This document shows, one piece after another, positions 55,688 to 64,000 of a DNA stretch of 64,000 bases (position 1 is its first letter; every line of letters begins with the position of its first letter). The notes under the pieces were generated by a model. It searched no databases, was not told where the DNA came from, and worked only from the letters and a program-made list of their open reading frames with translations. The position numbers and the translations under genes were made by a program. The stretch lies in NCBI GenBank assembly GCA_026315105.1, contig CM048748.1:25928078-25992077 (forward strand), given 5' to 3'. This DNA is from Locusta migratoria (taxonomy: Eukaryota; Arthropoda; Insecta; Orthoptera; Acrididae).

Positions 55688-57470
55688 TCAAGCTATTAAA
55701 GAACGCTCATTATTACTCCCTTTTGCGTGATATGTAAAATTTCCATGGCCGGCTCCATATTGTCTGTGTTGTTCTTGCTTCAAGTGATGGAAGAAAGTCG
55801 ACTTGTTGCATTCGCTATTACGAACATGTTCTCGAAAATGAATTATGAAGCTTCTTCCAGTCTGACCTATATAAAATTTCTCGCATTGCTTACACTGAAT
55901 TTTATAAATTCCTGGATTTAAATATATGGATGGTTTTACTTGTTCTGAGTGCAATAGGGTTCTAAGATTATGCCGAATTTGATATGCGAATTTTATGTTA
56001 GTGTGTTTCATTATTTTATTAATTTTGTGAAATATTGTTCCTAGATAAGTGGTGAAGGAATTAAAGTTCAAGGTGAAGAATTAAAAACATTGCGTTTTGC
56101 CGACGACATAGTAATTCTGTCAGATACAGCAATGGACCTGGAAGAGCAATTGAACGGAATGGACAGTGTGCTGAAAGGTGCATATAAGATGAACATTAAC
56201 AAGAGCAAAACTAGGGTAATGGAGTGCAGTGTAAGAAAATCAGGTGATGCTGAAGGAATTAGATTGGGAAACGAAACAATAAAGGAGGTAGATGAGTTTT
56301 GTTACTTGGGCTGTAAAATAACAAATGATGGTCGCAGCACAGAGGATATAAAATGCAGAATGACAATGGGTAGAAAAGCGTTTTTGAAAAAGAGAAATTT
56401 GTTAACATCGAATATTGATTTAAGCCTAAGGAAGTCCTTTCTGAAGGCATTTGTATGGAGTGTTGCCTTGTATGGGAGTGAGACATGGACGATAAACAGT
56501 GCGGACAGGAAGAGGATAGAGGCTTTTGAAATATGGTGCTACAGAAGAATGCTGAAGATTAGGTGGGTGGATCGCGTAACTAATGAGGAGGTACTGAACA
56601 GAATTGGGGAGAAAAGAAATTTCTGGCATACCTTGACTAAAAGAAGGGATAGATTGGTAGGACACATTCTTAGACATCAAGGAATTGTGAATTTAGCATT
56701 AGAGGGAAGTGTGTGGGGTAAAAATCGCAGAGGAAGACCAAGAGATGGGTACAGTAAGCAGATTCAGACAGATGTAGGTTGCCGTTCTTATGTGGAGATG
56801 AAGAGGTTTGCTCAGGATAGGGTATTGTGGAGAGCTGCATCAAACCAGTCTCCGGACTCAAGACCACAACAACAACAGATAAGTGGTCAGAATATATACG
56901 CATTTTTCTTTTTTAGGTGTTTCTCTAGATAGTGTGATTTCTTTACGAGTGGTTGGTTCAATGGGTTTAGTGTTTTTATTATATATGTAATTGACTATTT
57001 TAGAGTCAAAATCGTTTCGTTTTTCGATATATTGAAGGATATGTATCTCTTTTCATATAGCATCTTGCTCAAGAGGAAGGCTTATTAAAAGGTTGATCAC
57101 AGCTTGAAAATATGCGAACTTTTGTAATCTAGGATGACACGAATTTTAATTTATAATGTTATCTGTTGTTGGCTTTCTGTAAATCTCGAATTTATGTGTG
57201 TAATTAACATTTTTTATGGTTAGGTCTAAGTAGTTTATGGCTTTATTGTTTTCTAATTCTATGGTGAATTTTACTTTAGGGTGTAGACTGTTGAGGGCTC
57301 ATGTATTTGCTGAATGTCATTATTTCCATCAATAAACATCAAAGTGTCATCAACATAACGGTAATAGTATCTGATTTTAGGAGTTTTTGTATGTGAAAGA
57401 ATTTTTCTTCCAAATTGTTTAAGAAAATGTCAGCTATTAATATTAGTGCGCACGGCTATCCTTGTTCTAC
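55688..57470 (-). pseudogene. Penelope-like RT plus GIY-YIG endonuclease, disrupted
   Basis: From 57470 downward: ADIFLNNLEEKFF, then a frameshift, YYYRYVDDTLMFIDG with the catalytic YVDD, LHPKVKFTIELENNKAINYL, DLTIKNVNYTHKFEIYRKPT, an in-frame stop, CHPRLQKFAYFQAVINLLIS and a long linker to KEKCVYILTT (56888). After the RTE insertion it resumes at YLGTIFHKINKIMKHTNI (56053) and reaches the GIY-YIG endonuclease: GIYKIQCKQCEKFYIGQTGR, FREH. Removing the insertion with one copy of its 11-bp duplication keeps the frame (ILTT|YLGT), confirming the insertion. Stops and a frameshift mean it was already dead, or has decayed since. Penelope-like elements are a separate retroelement class that uses this endonuclease. 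Confidence 0.85.
56054..56876 (+). mobile_element. RTE LINE copy 3, 5'-truncated
   Basis: Exact 11-bp target duplication AGATAAGTGGT at 56043-56053 and 56877-56887, with a CAACAACAACA-type tail. It keeps the final part of RT (LRFADDIVILSD, both Asp present) and the C-terminal region ending NQSPD. The stop codon is changed (TGA to TCA), so the reading continues through the tail and the duplicated target into Penelope sequence, up to 56932. 5' truncation at the catalytic loop is typical of target-primed insertion. Confidence 0.92.
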
Positions 57471-57480
57471 CTCTGTTTAC

Positions 57481-59215
57481 CTTCTGTACATTTCGTCAAT
57501 TAATGTAACACTATTGCCATTCTTACCGGAAATATACATCAGTACCGCAATTTCATTATCAATAGCTGTCTGTTACAGTGGAAGATTTAAAAGCCTATGC
57601 AGCGTCGAAGTAAAAATATACCCTGTTATATCTAATTGATGCGACTAATTTGCATTAATTACCATATATGTAGTGGAGGGTTTCCTAAAAATTTGAAATA
57701 TGTTTACCCCGCGATTTACCTATCGTCAGGTCCAGAAAGTTTAGACAGTCATTGGTTTCCATATCTACTGTGAATTAAATGTTTTTCAGATCTCTTAGAT
57801 AACATTCATCATGTTTGTCACCTTTAATGAGGGCAATTATATCATCGACATACCTTTTGTGGTACACAGTACTATTCTTACGATTTTGATGTTGATCGAA
57901 AAATTTTCTTTCTAAATGGTTCACAAAAATATCAGCTAAAGTACCGGAGAGGCGCTTACCCATCGCCAAGCGTTTATCTTGGTAATAAAATTTATCATTA
58001 AACTGAAGATAATTAAAAGATAGCGACATTTCTAAAAGCTTTCAGTTCAATCGTCTCCGCCACTGAAATTTCCTGGTGCTTAATTAATGATTTCAATACA
58101 TTCCTTAGCGGCTAGATTCGTCTATAGTTTCTTAACATCGAAAGAGACCAGCATGGACTCTCCCGGCACCTCTTAAGGAGGCTGGTTAACTGCTGCCTAT
58201 TTTTAATATTCAGTGACTCCTCAGACATACAGTTTAAGTTTTTTCTGTTATTTATTTCTATTAAGAAACCTATTCAGTCTGACATTGGAGGCCTACCTAC
58301 CGTCAATAATTGAGCTAACATTGTTTTGTGGGTTTTAATTTGTGACCTCAATTTCGGCAATTCGAATGATATCATTTTTAAAGATCGCTTGGACTTCTCA
58401 TCTAGCAGAAAGTATAAACTGTCGATTTTTCTCCTAACTTCAGTATGGAACCTGAGGTTCGGATTTTTACTAATTTGTACAATTCCATCATCTTCGAATA
58501 AGATTAGTGTTATCGCTATTTAGTTATGTTCATAAATAACACTTTGCTGCCTTCACCACTAACGCTTTACTATATTCAAGCTTTTCATTGATGGCTTTCG
58601 CTATTTTAATTTCATCTCCTGCGTTTCTTTGGCAATGAACGTCGTTTTCAAGAATTTTAGCCGTTTTAATTGCTGTGGCATTACTGTCACTTCTGTAAAT
58701 GAGAGTCCAGAGAGCTGTTCCCACAATTATTTCATTGGTGTTACGTTCGTTGAGTTGTACAGGAGGAATACTATACTGGTGACCCTTTTCTTGCAAGCTG
58801 GATTCCTCGTCCGTGAACTGTATATTAGTCATACTGTCAATTCTTTCGGGAAATTTAAATAGGACATGCGGGTTCTGTCTCTATTTGAGACGACCTTCAT
58901 CTTAGCGGTTAAGTTTTGCATCATGTGTCGTCTGAACACGATCTTTTCAGCAATGATAGAAGATATTTTGGAAAAATCTACACTCTTCTACTTTTACAAT
59001 CAAAATACGAATGGATTTAAAGAGTTCGCAGAATGCTTTAGTTTCTGACCAATAACGGATGCGTCTTTAATGTTGCCGTTAGCAAACTTAACAATAGCAC
59101 CTAGCTTAAGGCATTTCTTTTAGTTCTGATGATGGCGGCAAGATCCACCGAAAACCGATCAAACCAAGTAAATGTTTGAATAAGCGATCTTAGCAATAAC
59201 ATAAGTTCACATACC
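57481..59215 (-). mobile_element. Penelope-like element B, 3'-truncated
   Basis: Minus strand, same orientation as A and directly upstream of it. Leader near 59215-59090 (related to 52090-52275), N-terminal region FTDEESSLQEKGHQYSIPPV (about 58810), then RT: LAMGKRLSGTLADIFVNHLE, KRYVDDIIALIKG (catalytic YVDD, about 57840), FTVDMETNDCLNFLDLTIG (about 57770) and LHRLLNLPL (about 57580). It ends where A begins, without its own GIY-YIG region. Frameshifts and stops are scattered, so it is a pseudogene. Confidence 0.8.
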
Positions 59216-59884
59216 TTTCATGTTTATCTGTCTCGGCTCACATAAGATACATGATTAAACGTCTTAGAATGTGGTGTTCACGTTTTGCCATTAGAGGTAA
59301 AGTAAACAAAGGGTACTAGTTGGGTTAGCAAACATCAAACGAGGACGCACTGACAATCTCAAAAACTTGCAATCTCTTTTCTCCATCTATCAAGAAAAAC
59401 AAAATTTAAAAAACTCGGTAATATTGTGTGAAGAGCATGTTTCAAAACAAGTTCACGACTATTTATGTGCACTTCCCAGCAACGATGTGTTTTTAATTTC
59501 CAAGAAGCGTTGAAAGAGAACTGCAGAAATATTCACAGAGCCGTATGCGTGCATCTCTGAAGGACATTTGCTAGATTCTGTCGATACACACGGACACTCC
59601 ACATCGTATTTAAACAAGCCACGGCAAGTTTTGCGACTAATATCAAATGTACAAATGTCTGTAAAGTTTTGGGATCAAACTACTGGACTCATCGGTCCTG
59701 AGACTTATAAACTAATTAAATTAACTAACGTTACGGACAGTGCACACATCCATGCACAAAGGACGACTCCAACCTCCGACGGGAGCGGCCGCGCAATCGC
59801 TGACGGCAATTCTCACGCGGCTGCGACAAATATAGTAAACGTAGGTACGGGAATTACACCATAGAATATTTAGAATGTTAAAGC
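59216..59884. other. Unassigned DNA
   Basis: Contains a 98-codon ORF (59568-59864) rich in Thr, Ala and His, with no recognisable family. I do not call it a gene. Confidence 0.35.
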
Positions 59885-59887
59885 AGA

Positions 59888-60081
59888 CGCCGCGGCGGAA
59901 TGGCCGAACACCATAAGGCGCCTTGCTGCGGAGCGCACGGCTTCTCCCCGTCGGAAGTTCGAGTCATCCCTCGGGCAAGGGAACGTGCCTTCTTTTTAGG
60001 TTAGTTTACTTTAAGTAGTTCGTAAGCGTGGGGACTGATAGCCACAGTAGTTCACTCGACAGATTTAGAAACTTTGAACTT
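59888..60081 (+). mobile_element. tRNA-derived SINE, divergent copy
   Basis: Head CGCGGCGGAATGGCCGAACA, CGGAAGTTCGAGTCATCCCT as a decayed B-box, GGTTAGTTTACTTTAAGTAG, GGGGACTGATAGCCACAGTA, and a T-rich end. Closest to the 15.2-kb subfamily. Confidence 0.75.
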
Positions 60082-60760
60082 TTTTTTTCTTTTTTCGTGC
60101 ACTTGCGTGCAGTAGGCAGTGTGTGTCATATGGACATGTGGGTCGGCCCAGAAGACGTGCGCGGGTAGGTATAAGATTAGGCTCGGAAAGTCCAGTTTCG
60201 TGTCCCGGAGAAACATCTCTCTAAAAATATTTCATGTAATAACAGTAAGGGTTTTTCAAAGTTTAAGTGCGCAAAAAAGAAATTGCTCCGCCAATTAATT
60301 GAAATTCTAACACAAAATTTGCGTAAATTTAAGAAAAAAAACACTAACCGGGAGATACCTTCCAAGTTACTGGTGATGTTGCAGTTACATTTAAAGTTGT
60401 GCGCCTGCATTCGTAAGTGTGTAGAAATTTAATCGGCACCGAAAAAGCAAAGCATGCAACGTAACATTCAATCAATCTAATAAACGCTTTTGACTGTACT
60501 GATCCTGCTGATGGTATCGGTAATTGGACATAATTGTTGGTGCCATGTTTCGCTGATTTACTCCAAGTTGACGACGGCTAGTACAAATCGTGAAATTTAT
60601 TAAATCAACATGAAAAATCTCAGGACGTTTTATCAGATCTATAAATGAAAAAAGTAATTTTCACGAAAGATATTTAATCAGCATGTCTGAAACAACTAGT
60701 TTCTTCTTATTCACGGAATGTATGACATTAACTGCGAATTGGTAAAGTTGAAAATGTGTA
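60082..60760. other. Unassigned AT-rich DNA
   Basis: No supported feature. Confidence 0.35.
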
Positions 60761-60761
60761 C

Positions 60762-60832
60762 CCAGCTGGGATTCGAACCCGGGTGTCCTGTTTTGTAGGC
60801 AGTTGCGCTGACCCGTACACCACCGGAGAGAC
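60762..60832 (-). repeat. tRNA-like sequence (SINE head or pseudo-tRNA)
   Basis: Minus strand GGTGGTGTACGGGTCAGCGC, CTACAAAACAGGACACCC and GGGTTCGAATCCCAGCTGGG. The T-arm is good but the acceptor and D-arm are not convincing. Confidence 0.45.
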
Positions 60833-61160
60833 AGAGATCACTCCTGCACGGAAGTACTCAAGCACGCCTCCCGTCATATATATATATAAATCAAAATTAG
60901 TTTCTTTCCTAAAATGCTGGCGGTAACCATAATCGTTTGCTGTAAAAACTTCATTAGATTGTTTATCAGAGCAATTATTTATATCGATATATTCAGTTCT
61001 GCATTCACATTTAAAAATTGTTGATAGAGCCCTACATCATTCTACACATAAAATGCAAATGACAGTTTTTTAATTGTTCATTTTAGCAGTTTTGTTTTTA
61101 GGAGGCACATGTAACACTACATCGGTCCGGCAAAAAATTTTTCATACGTCACCATTAAAT
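60833..61160. other. Unassigned AT-rich DNA
   Basis: A short AT-dinucleotide run lies near 60880. No supported feature. Confidence 0.35.
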
Positions 61161-61162
61161 CA

Positions 61163-61314
61163 AACAGTCCCTAAGCTTACAAACTACTTACGAACTAGCT
61201 AAGACTAAGGACGGCACAAATATCCATGCCCGAGGGGGATTCGAACCCCCGACCGTAATGGCCGTGCAGACCGTGACTGGAGCGCCTCAGTCCCCTCGGC
61301 CACCGCGGCCGGCT
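61163..61314 (-). mobile_element. tRNA-derived SINE, 3'-truncated
   Basis: Antisense copy with a complete head (complement of CCGGCCGCGGTGGCCGAGGG, B-box complement GGGGGATTCGAACCCC). It has the tail only as far as CAGTCCCTAAGCTTACAAAC. The last block of the tail is missing. Confidence 0.88.
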
Positions 61315-61533
61315 GAAGGGACAGATTACCATGTGTATCGGCCGCTCGACTGAAGCCGACTGGCTGTGGTTCGCGGAGGCGCTAGGTGTGACGTCGAGGC
61401 TAGTTGCGGTGGTGACCGACCAGTAAACCTCGTTAACCATTTTACACAAGTATGTATACTAATTTATACAAATGATTATGTGTTAAACTCTGAAGTTGTG
61501 TTGACATAACGGTTACAATGAGATAAAAATTAG

Positions 61534-61573
<40 letters not shown>

Positions 61574-61739
61574 CATCATGCTAGACTTAAAAATAAAACG
61601 TTATGGATTACAATTCTGCAAATGCTAGATAATTAAGAGACATAAAAACTTATTTAATGTGGGATATTACGTCGGCTATACTGGGCCACATGACCGACAC
61701 AGTCCACAAGTCATGGACTAAAAGAGTGGTTGGGAACGG
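61315..61739. other. Unassigned DNA with an A33 run
   Basis: A run of 33 A lies at 61539-61571. Otherwise no supported feature. Confidence 0.4.
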
Positions 61740-63091
61740 GGGGCCTACCTATTTTTTCCTCTTATGCCTTCACTATTTCATCTCTCAATTTTACCCATTC
61801 CTCCTCTACTGTTTTATTTTCCCCTGTTTCTGTCAATTGTTGCCTGAAGCTCCCTATGAAATTCTTAAGAACTTCAGGTTCCTTCAATTTATCTAGGTCC
61901 CATCTCCTTATATTCCTACCTTTCTGTAGTTTCTTCAGTTTCAGCCTACAGTTCATAACCAACAAGTTATGGTCAGAGTCTATGTCTGCCCCTGGGTATG
62001 TCCTACACTTCAAAACCTGGTTCCGAAATCTGTGTCTTACCATTATAAAATCTATCTGGTATCTCCCGGTGTCTCCTGGTCTCTTCCACGTATACAACCT
62101 TCTTTTGTGATTCTTAAACCAGGTGTTTGTTATAACTAAATTATGTTCCGTGCAAAATTCTACCAGGCGGCTTCCTCTTTCATTCCTTTTGCCCAGACCA
62201 TATTCACCCACTATCTTCCCTTCCCTTCCTTGTCCTACTACCGAATTCCAGTCTCCCATAACAATTAAGTTTTCCTCTCCATTAATTGTCTGAATAATTT
62301 CCTTTAGCTCCTCATATATTTCTTCTATATCCTCATCGTCGGCAGAGCTAGTTGGCATATAAACCTGTACTACTGTTGTCGGTGTTGGCTTCGTATCTAT
62401 CTTGACAATGATAATGCGATCGCTGTGCTGGTCATAGTAGTTTGCCCGCATTCCTATTTTCTTATTCATTATCAATCCTACTCCTGTGATACCCCCAATT
62501 GATTTTGTATTTATAATCCTGTACTCGCCTGACCAGAAATCCTGTTCATCCTGCCACCGAACTTCACTAATCCCCACTATATCTAACTTCAACCTATCCA
62601 TTTCCCTTTTTAAATTTTCTAATTTTCCTACTCGATTAAGGGATCTAACATTCCACGCTCCGACCCGTAGAATGCCAGTATTGTCTTTCCTGATGATCAC
62701 ATCCTCCTGAGTAGTCCCCGCCCGGAGATCCGAATGGGGGACTATTTTACCTCCGGAATATTTTACCCGAGAGGATGCCATCATCATATGTTCACACAGT
62801 AGAGCTGCAAGTCCTCGGGAAAAATAACGGCTGTAGTTTCCCCTTGCTTTCAGCCGTTCGCAGTAGCTGTGTGGCAAAGCCACATTAGCTGATGTTACAA
62901 GGCCAGCTCAGTCCATCATCCAGACTGTTGCCCCTGTAACTACTGAAAAGGCTGCTGCCCCTCTTCAGGAACCACACGTTTGTCTGGCCTCTCCACAGAT
63001 ACCCCTCCGCTGTGGTTGCACCTACGGTACGGCTATCTGTATCGTTGAGGCACGCAAGCCACCCCACCTCGGCAATGTCTGTGGTTCATGA
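61740..63091 (-). mobile_element. RTE LINE copy 4, 3'-truncated
   Basis: The 5' leader ends at GGTTCATG (about 63091). Similarity to copies 1 and 2 continues through the endonuclease and stops near 61740 (GGCCTACCTATTTTTTCC), just before the RT. Losing the 3' part is the opposite of the usual LINE truncation. No target duplication found. Confidence 0.85.
61762..62883 (-). CDS. RTE endonuclease-only ORF
   Basis: An open 373-residue reading frame equivalent to residues 1-373 of copy 1. It contains GAWNVRSL, ISEVRW with the catalytic Glu that copy 1 has lost, GDWNSVVG, TGRYQIDFIMVRHRFRNQ and SDHNLLVMN with the catalytic His. It stops two codons after the linker begins (VKLRDEIVKA). All endonuclease motifs are therefore present without any RT. 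It could encode a stand-alone AP-like endonuclease if transcribed. More simply, it is a deletion relic too young to have decayed. It lies antisense to, and 92 bp upstream of, the P450 exon. Confidence 0.75.
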   Translation of the reverse strand: MALPHSYCERLKARGNYSRYFSRGLAALLCEHMMMASSRVKYSGGKIVPHSDLRAGTTQEDVIIRKDNTGILRVGAWNVRSLNRVGKLENLKREMDRLKLDIVGISEVRWQDEQDFWSGEYRIINTKSIGGITGVGLIMNKKIGMRANYYDQHSDRIIIVKIDTKPTPTTVVQVYMPTSSADDEDIEEIYEELKEIIQTINGEENLIVMGDWNSVVGQGREGKIVGEYGLGKRNERGSRLVEFCTEHNLVITNTWFKNHKRRLYTWKRPGDTGRYQIDFIMVRHRFRNQVLKCRTYPGADIDSDHNLLVMNCRLKLKKLQKGRNIRRWDLDKLKEPEVLKNFIGSFRQQLTETGENKTVEEEWVKLRDEIVKA

Positions 63092-63175
63092 GTAAACATA
63101 TGATTTCCCAATGAGTGCTAGCAGTGGTGATGTCCTTTAAAGTTCGTGGACCTCATCATCTCTCTCTGGTTTCAG

Positions 63176-63402
63176 AGGCTCAATGGGCGTGTACCTAGAC
63201 GGTTTGCTGACGGAGCTGGTGGCGGCTGTGTCGGTTGTACTGCTGGCTGTGTACGTGCGCTTCCGGTGGGGCTACCAGTACTGGAAGAAGAAGGGCGTCA
63301 GCTACGCGGAACCGTCCTTCCCATTCGGCAACATGGGACCCAGCATTCTGGGACTGGAGAGCTATGGAAAATTCCTCCGTGAAGTGTATGAAAAGGCAAA
63401 AG
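63176..63402 (+). CDS. Cytochrome P450 (CYP6-like), first coding exon
   Basis: Coding starts at ATG 63183 and gives 73 codons plus one base. MGVYLDGLLTELVAAVSVVL then LAVYVRF is a signal-anchor segment (about residues 8-26). WGYQYWKKKGVSYAEP is the basic stop-transfer and hinge, and PSFPFGNMG is the proline-rich region of microsomal P450s. The (Y)WKKKGV.Y.EPSFPFGN pattern is typical of insect CYP6-type enzymes, which oxidise xenobiotics and endogenous lipids at the endoplasmic reticulum. The exon ends AAAAG|GTGGGT at 63402/63403 (phase 1). A pyrimidine tract and TTTCAG acceptor end at 63175, eight bases before the ATG, implying an upstream non-coding exon. The haem-binding Cys region and all other exons lie beyond the window. 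The exon is GC-richer than its surroundings. Confidence 0.85.
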
Positions 63403-63464
63403 GTGGGTATCCTCTTTACTGCTGCACTCTGAAGCAGAATAAACCTATAATATTTATTATACTA
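63403..63464 (+). other. Start of the P450 intron
   Basis: Begins GTGGGTATCC. The reading frame would continue as far as 63512 without a stop, but the P450 similarity ends at the donor, so the extension is intronic. Repeats follow directly. Confidence 0.7.
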
Positions 63465-63885
63465 CTAGCTTATATGCCCGTGCTTCGCAACGGTTGTTTA
63501 CGAAGGACCTAATGTATATCGTCGTTTTTTAGGGTTTCGGACCTAGGTCAGCAAACACAAAATCCTTGTTAGATCGCTCTGTCAATAAACTGTTGTCTTA
63601 GCCAAAGTTTCGAAAACCATGAATATTCATAAAGTTTTTCATACAAAAAGTGAAATTAAAGTAACGACCTAAAATCAATGTTAGGTTGTGTTCATCAAGT
63701 TAAGACTTAGTGTGTAATTGTATGTTTGGCGTGAACTTCTGTGAACACTGCTATCGATGAGATGAGAAATAGTAATAATGCGTCTTTATTCTCAATTTTG
63801 TTACACATTGCAACAGCAGCGCCGAAAGCGGCTGGTAAATTACATTTCTGAAAACGATATTAGATAAGTGCGAATATTGATTTGT
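63465..63885 (-). mobile_element. Helitron-like repeat in the P450 intron
   Basis: Inverted relative of 1331-1948. On the minus strand it ends with the hairpin CCGTTGCGAAGCACGG, CATATAAG-like spacer and CTAG, with T beyond (63465-63468, flank 63464). Its inner end is cut by a SINE. Confidence 0.55.
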
Positions 63886-63889
63886 TCAA

Positions 63890-64000
63890 AAATGTTCAAA
63901 TGTTTGTTAAGCTTATGGGACTTAACTACGGGGTCATCAGTCCCTAAACTTACAAACTACTTATCAACTACCTTATACTAAGGACGGCACAAATATCCAT
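63890..64000 (-). mobile_element. tRNA-derived SINE, cut by the window edge
   Basis: Antisense tail AAATGTTCAAATGTTTGTTA, CTACGGGGTCATCAGTCCCT and AGGACGGCACAAATATCCAT. The tRNA-like head would lie beyond the window. Confidence 0.88.

Larger units (their letters stand above)
55640..57480 (-). mobile_element. Penelope-like element A, interrupted by an RTE insertion
   Basis: Minus-strand Penelope-type retroelement. It begins near 57480 in the middle of the RT domain and ends with a GIY-YIG endonuclease near 55688. It is split at 56054-56876 by a 5'-truncated RTE copy. The 5' part is missing and its border directly adjoins element B. Confidence 0.82.

Noticed and set aside
59568..59864. A 98-residue host gene
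   Set aside because: No domain, splice signals or codon pattern supports it. Such lengths occur by chance in the window.
61762..62883. Host craniofacial development protein 2 gene
   Set aside because: Databases often use this name for such ORFs, but the sequence is the endonuclease part of the RTE family present in four copies in this window.
63183..63512. A 109-residue P450 exon
   Set aside because: Similarity to P450 ends at the GTGGGT donor (63403). The rest of the open frame is intron and enters a Helitron-like repeat.

Overview
The window looks like a stretch of a large, AT-rich, transposon-packed insect nuclear genome. An orthopteran such as a locust or grasshopper is my best guess, from the dense tRNA-derived SINEs, the RTE-type LINEs with an AP-like endonuclease, and a CYP6-like P450 exon. 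The species is inference and I could not check it. There are no bacterial-type operons, no rRNA and no convincing functional tRNA gene. I see one host gene: a cytochrome P450 whose first coding exon lies at the far right (63183-63402, + strand). Its promoter and a non-coding exon may lie about 16 kb upstream (47276-47418).

Almost everything else is mobile DNA, much of it nested. From left to right: a Helitron-like repeat and a SINE (1.3-2.2 kb). A 3.3-kb RTE LINE with one uninterrupted 1019-residue ORF that has lost two catalytic residues (2358-5648). A hAT relic with an 8-bp target duplication (6203-7788). A pogo/Tigger-like transposon (7938-12590) split by a SINE and by a Jockey-type LINE with an exact 11-bp target duplication (8519-11834). 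A small tRNA-bearing fold-back element (13.2 kb). Two mariner fragments head to head around a SINE (14.1-14.9 kb). A LINE ORF1 relic (15.5-16.2 kb). A perfect 44-bp palindrome (17440-17533). A TTAA-flanked element with a relic transposase (17643-18963). A mariner-superfamily element with long inverted repeats (19981-21876). A 2.4-kb imperfect inverted repeat holding CA microsatellites in one arm only (23.2-25.5 kb).

The most unusual object is at 26.06-29.56 kb. About 0.6-kb terminal inverted repeats flank a decayed gene on the minus strand whose product has Cys/His motifs and the signatures FDNADVN..TIDG..TFHEMGG and TYDQPLYLKA. I recognise this only as a recurrent uncharacterised invertebrate protein type, so it is my main candidate for an undescribed transposon class. 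After it come a LINE RT relic, a second RTE copy (33169-36463, catalytic residues kept but frameshifted), a TTAA-flanked repeat pair (37.5-38.4 kb), a pogo-like element with TA duplications (40914-42152), two related solo LTRs (45097-46650, 47597-49174), a Helitron-like repeat, a second fold-back element (52.3 kb), and two Penelope-like elements in tandem (55.6-59.2 kb). One of these is interrupted by a 5'-truncated RTE insertion (56054-56876). An endonuclease-only RTE copy (about 61740-63091) lies just upstream of and antisense to the P450 exon.

Functionally the elements work on themselves: RTE, Jockey-like and Penelope-like elements copy through RNA, the SINEs presumably borrow LINE enzymes, and the hAT, mariner, pogo and TTAA elements move as DNA. 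No element here looks both intact and catalytically competent. Homologies were judged by eye from motifs; element boundaries are exact only where target duplications are given.
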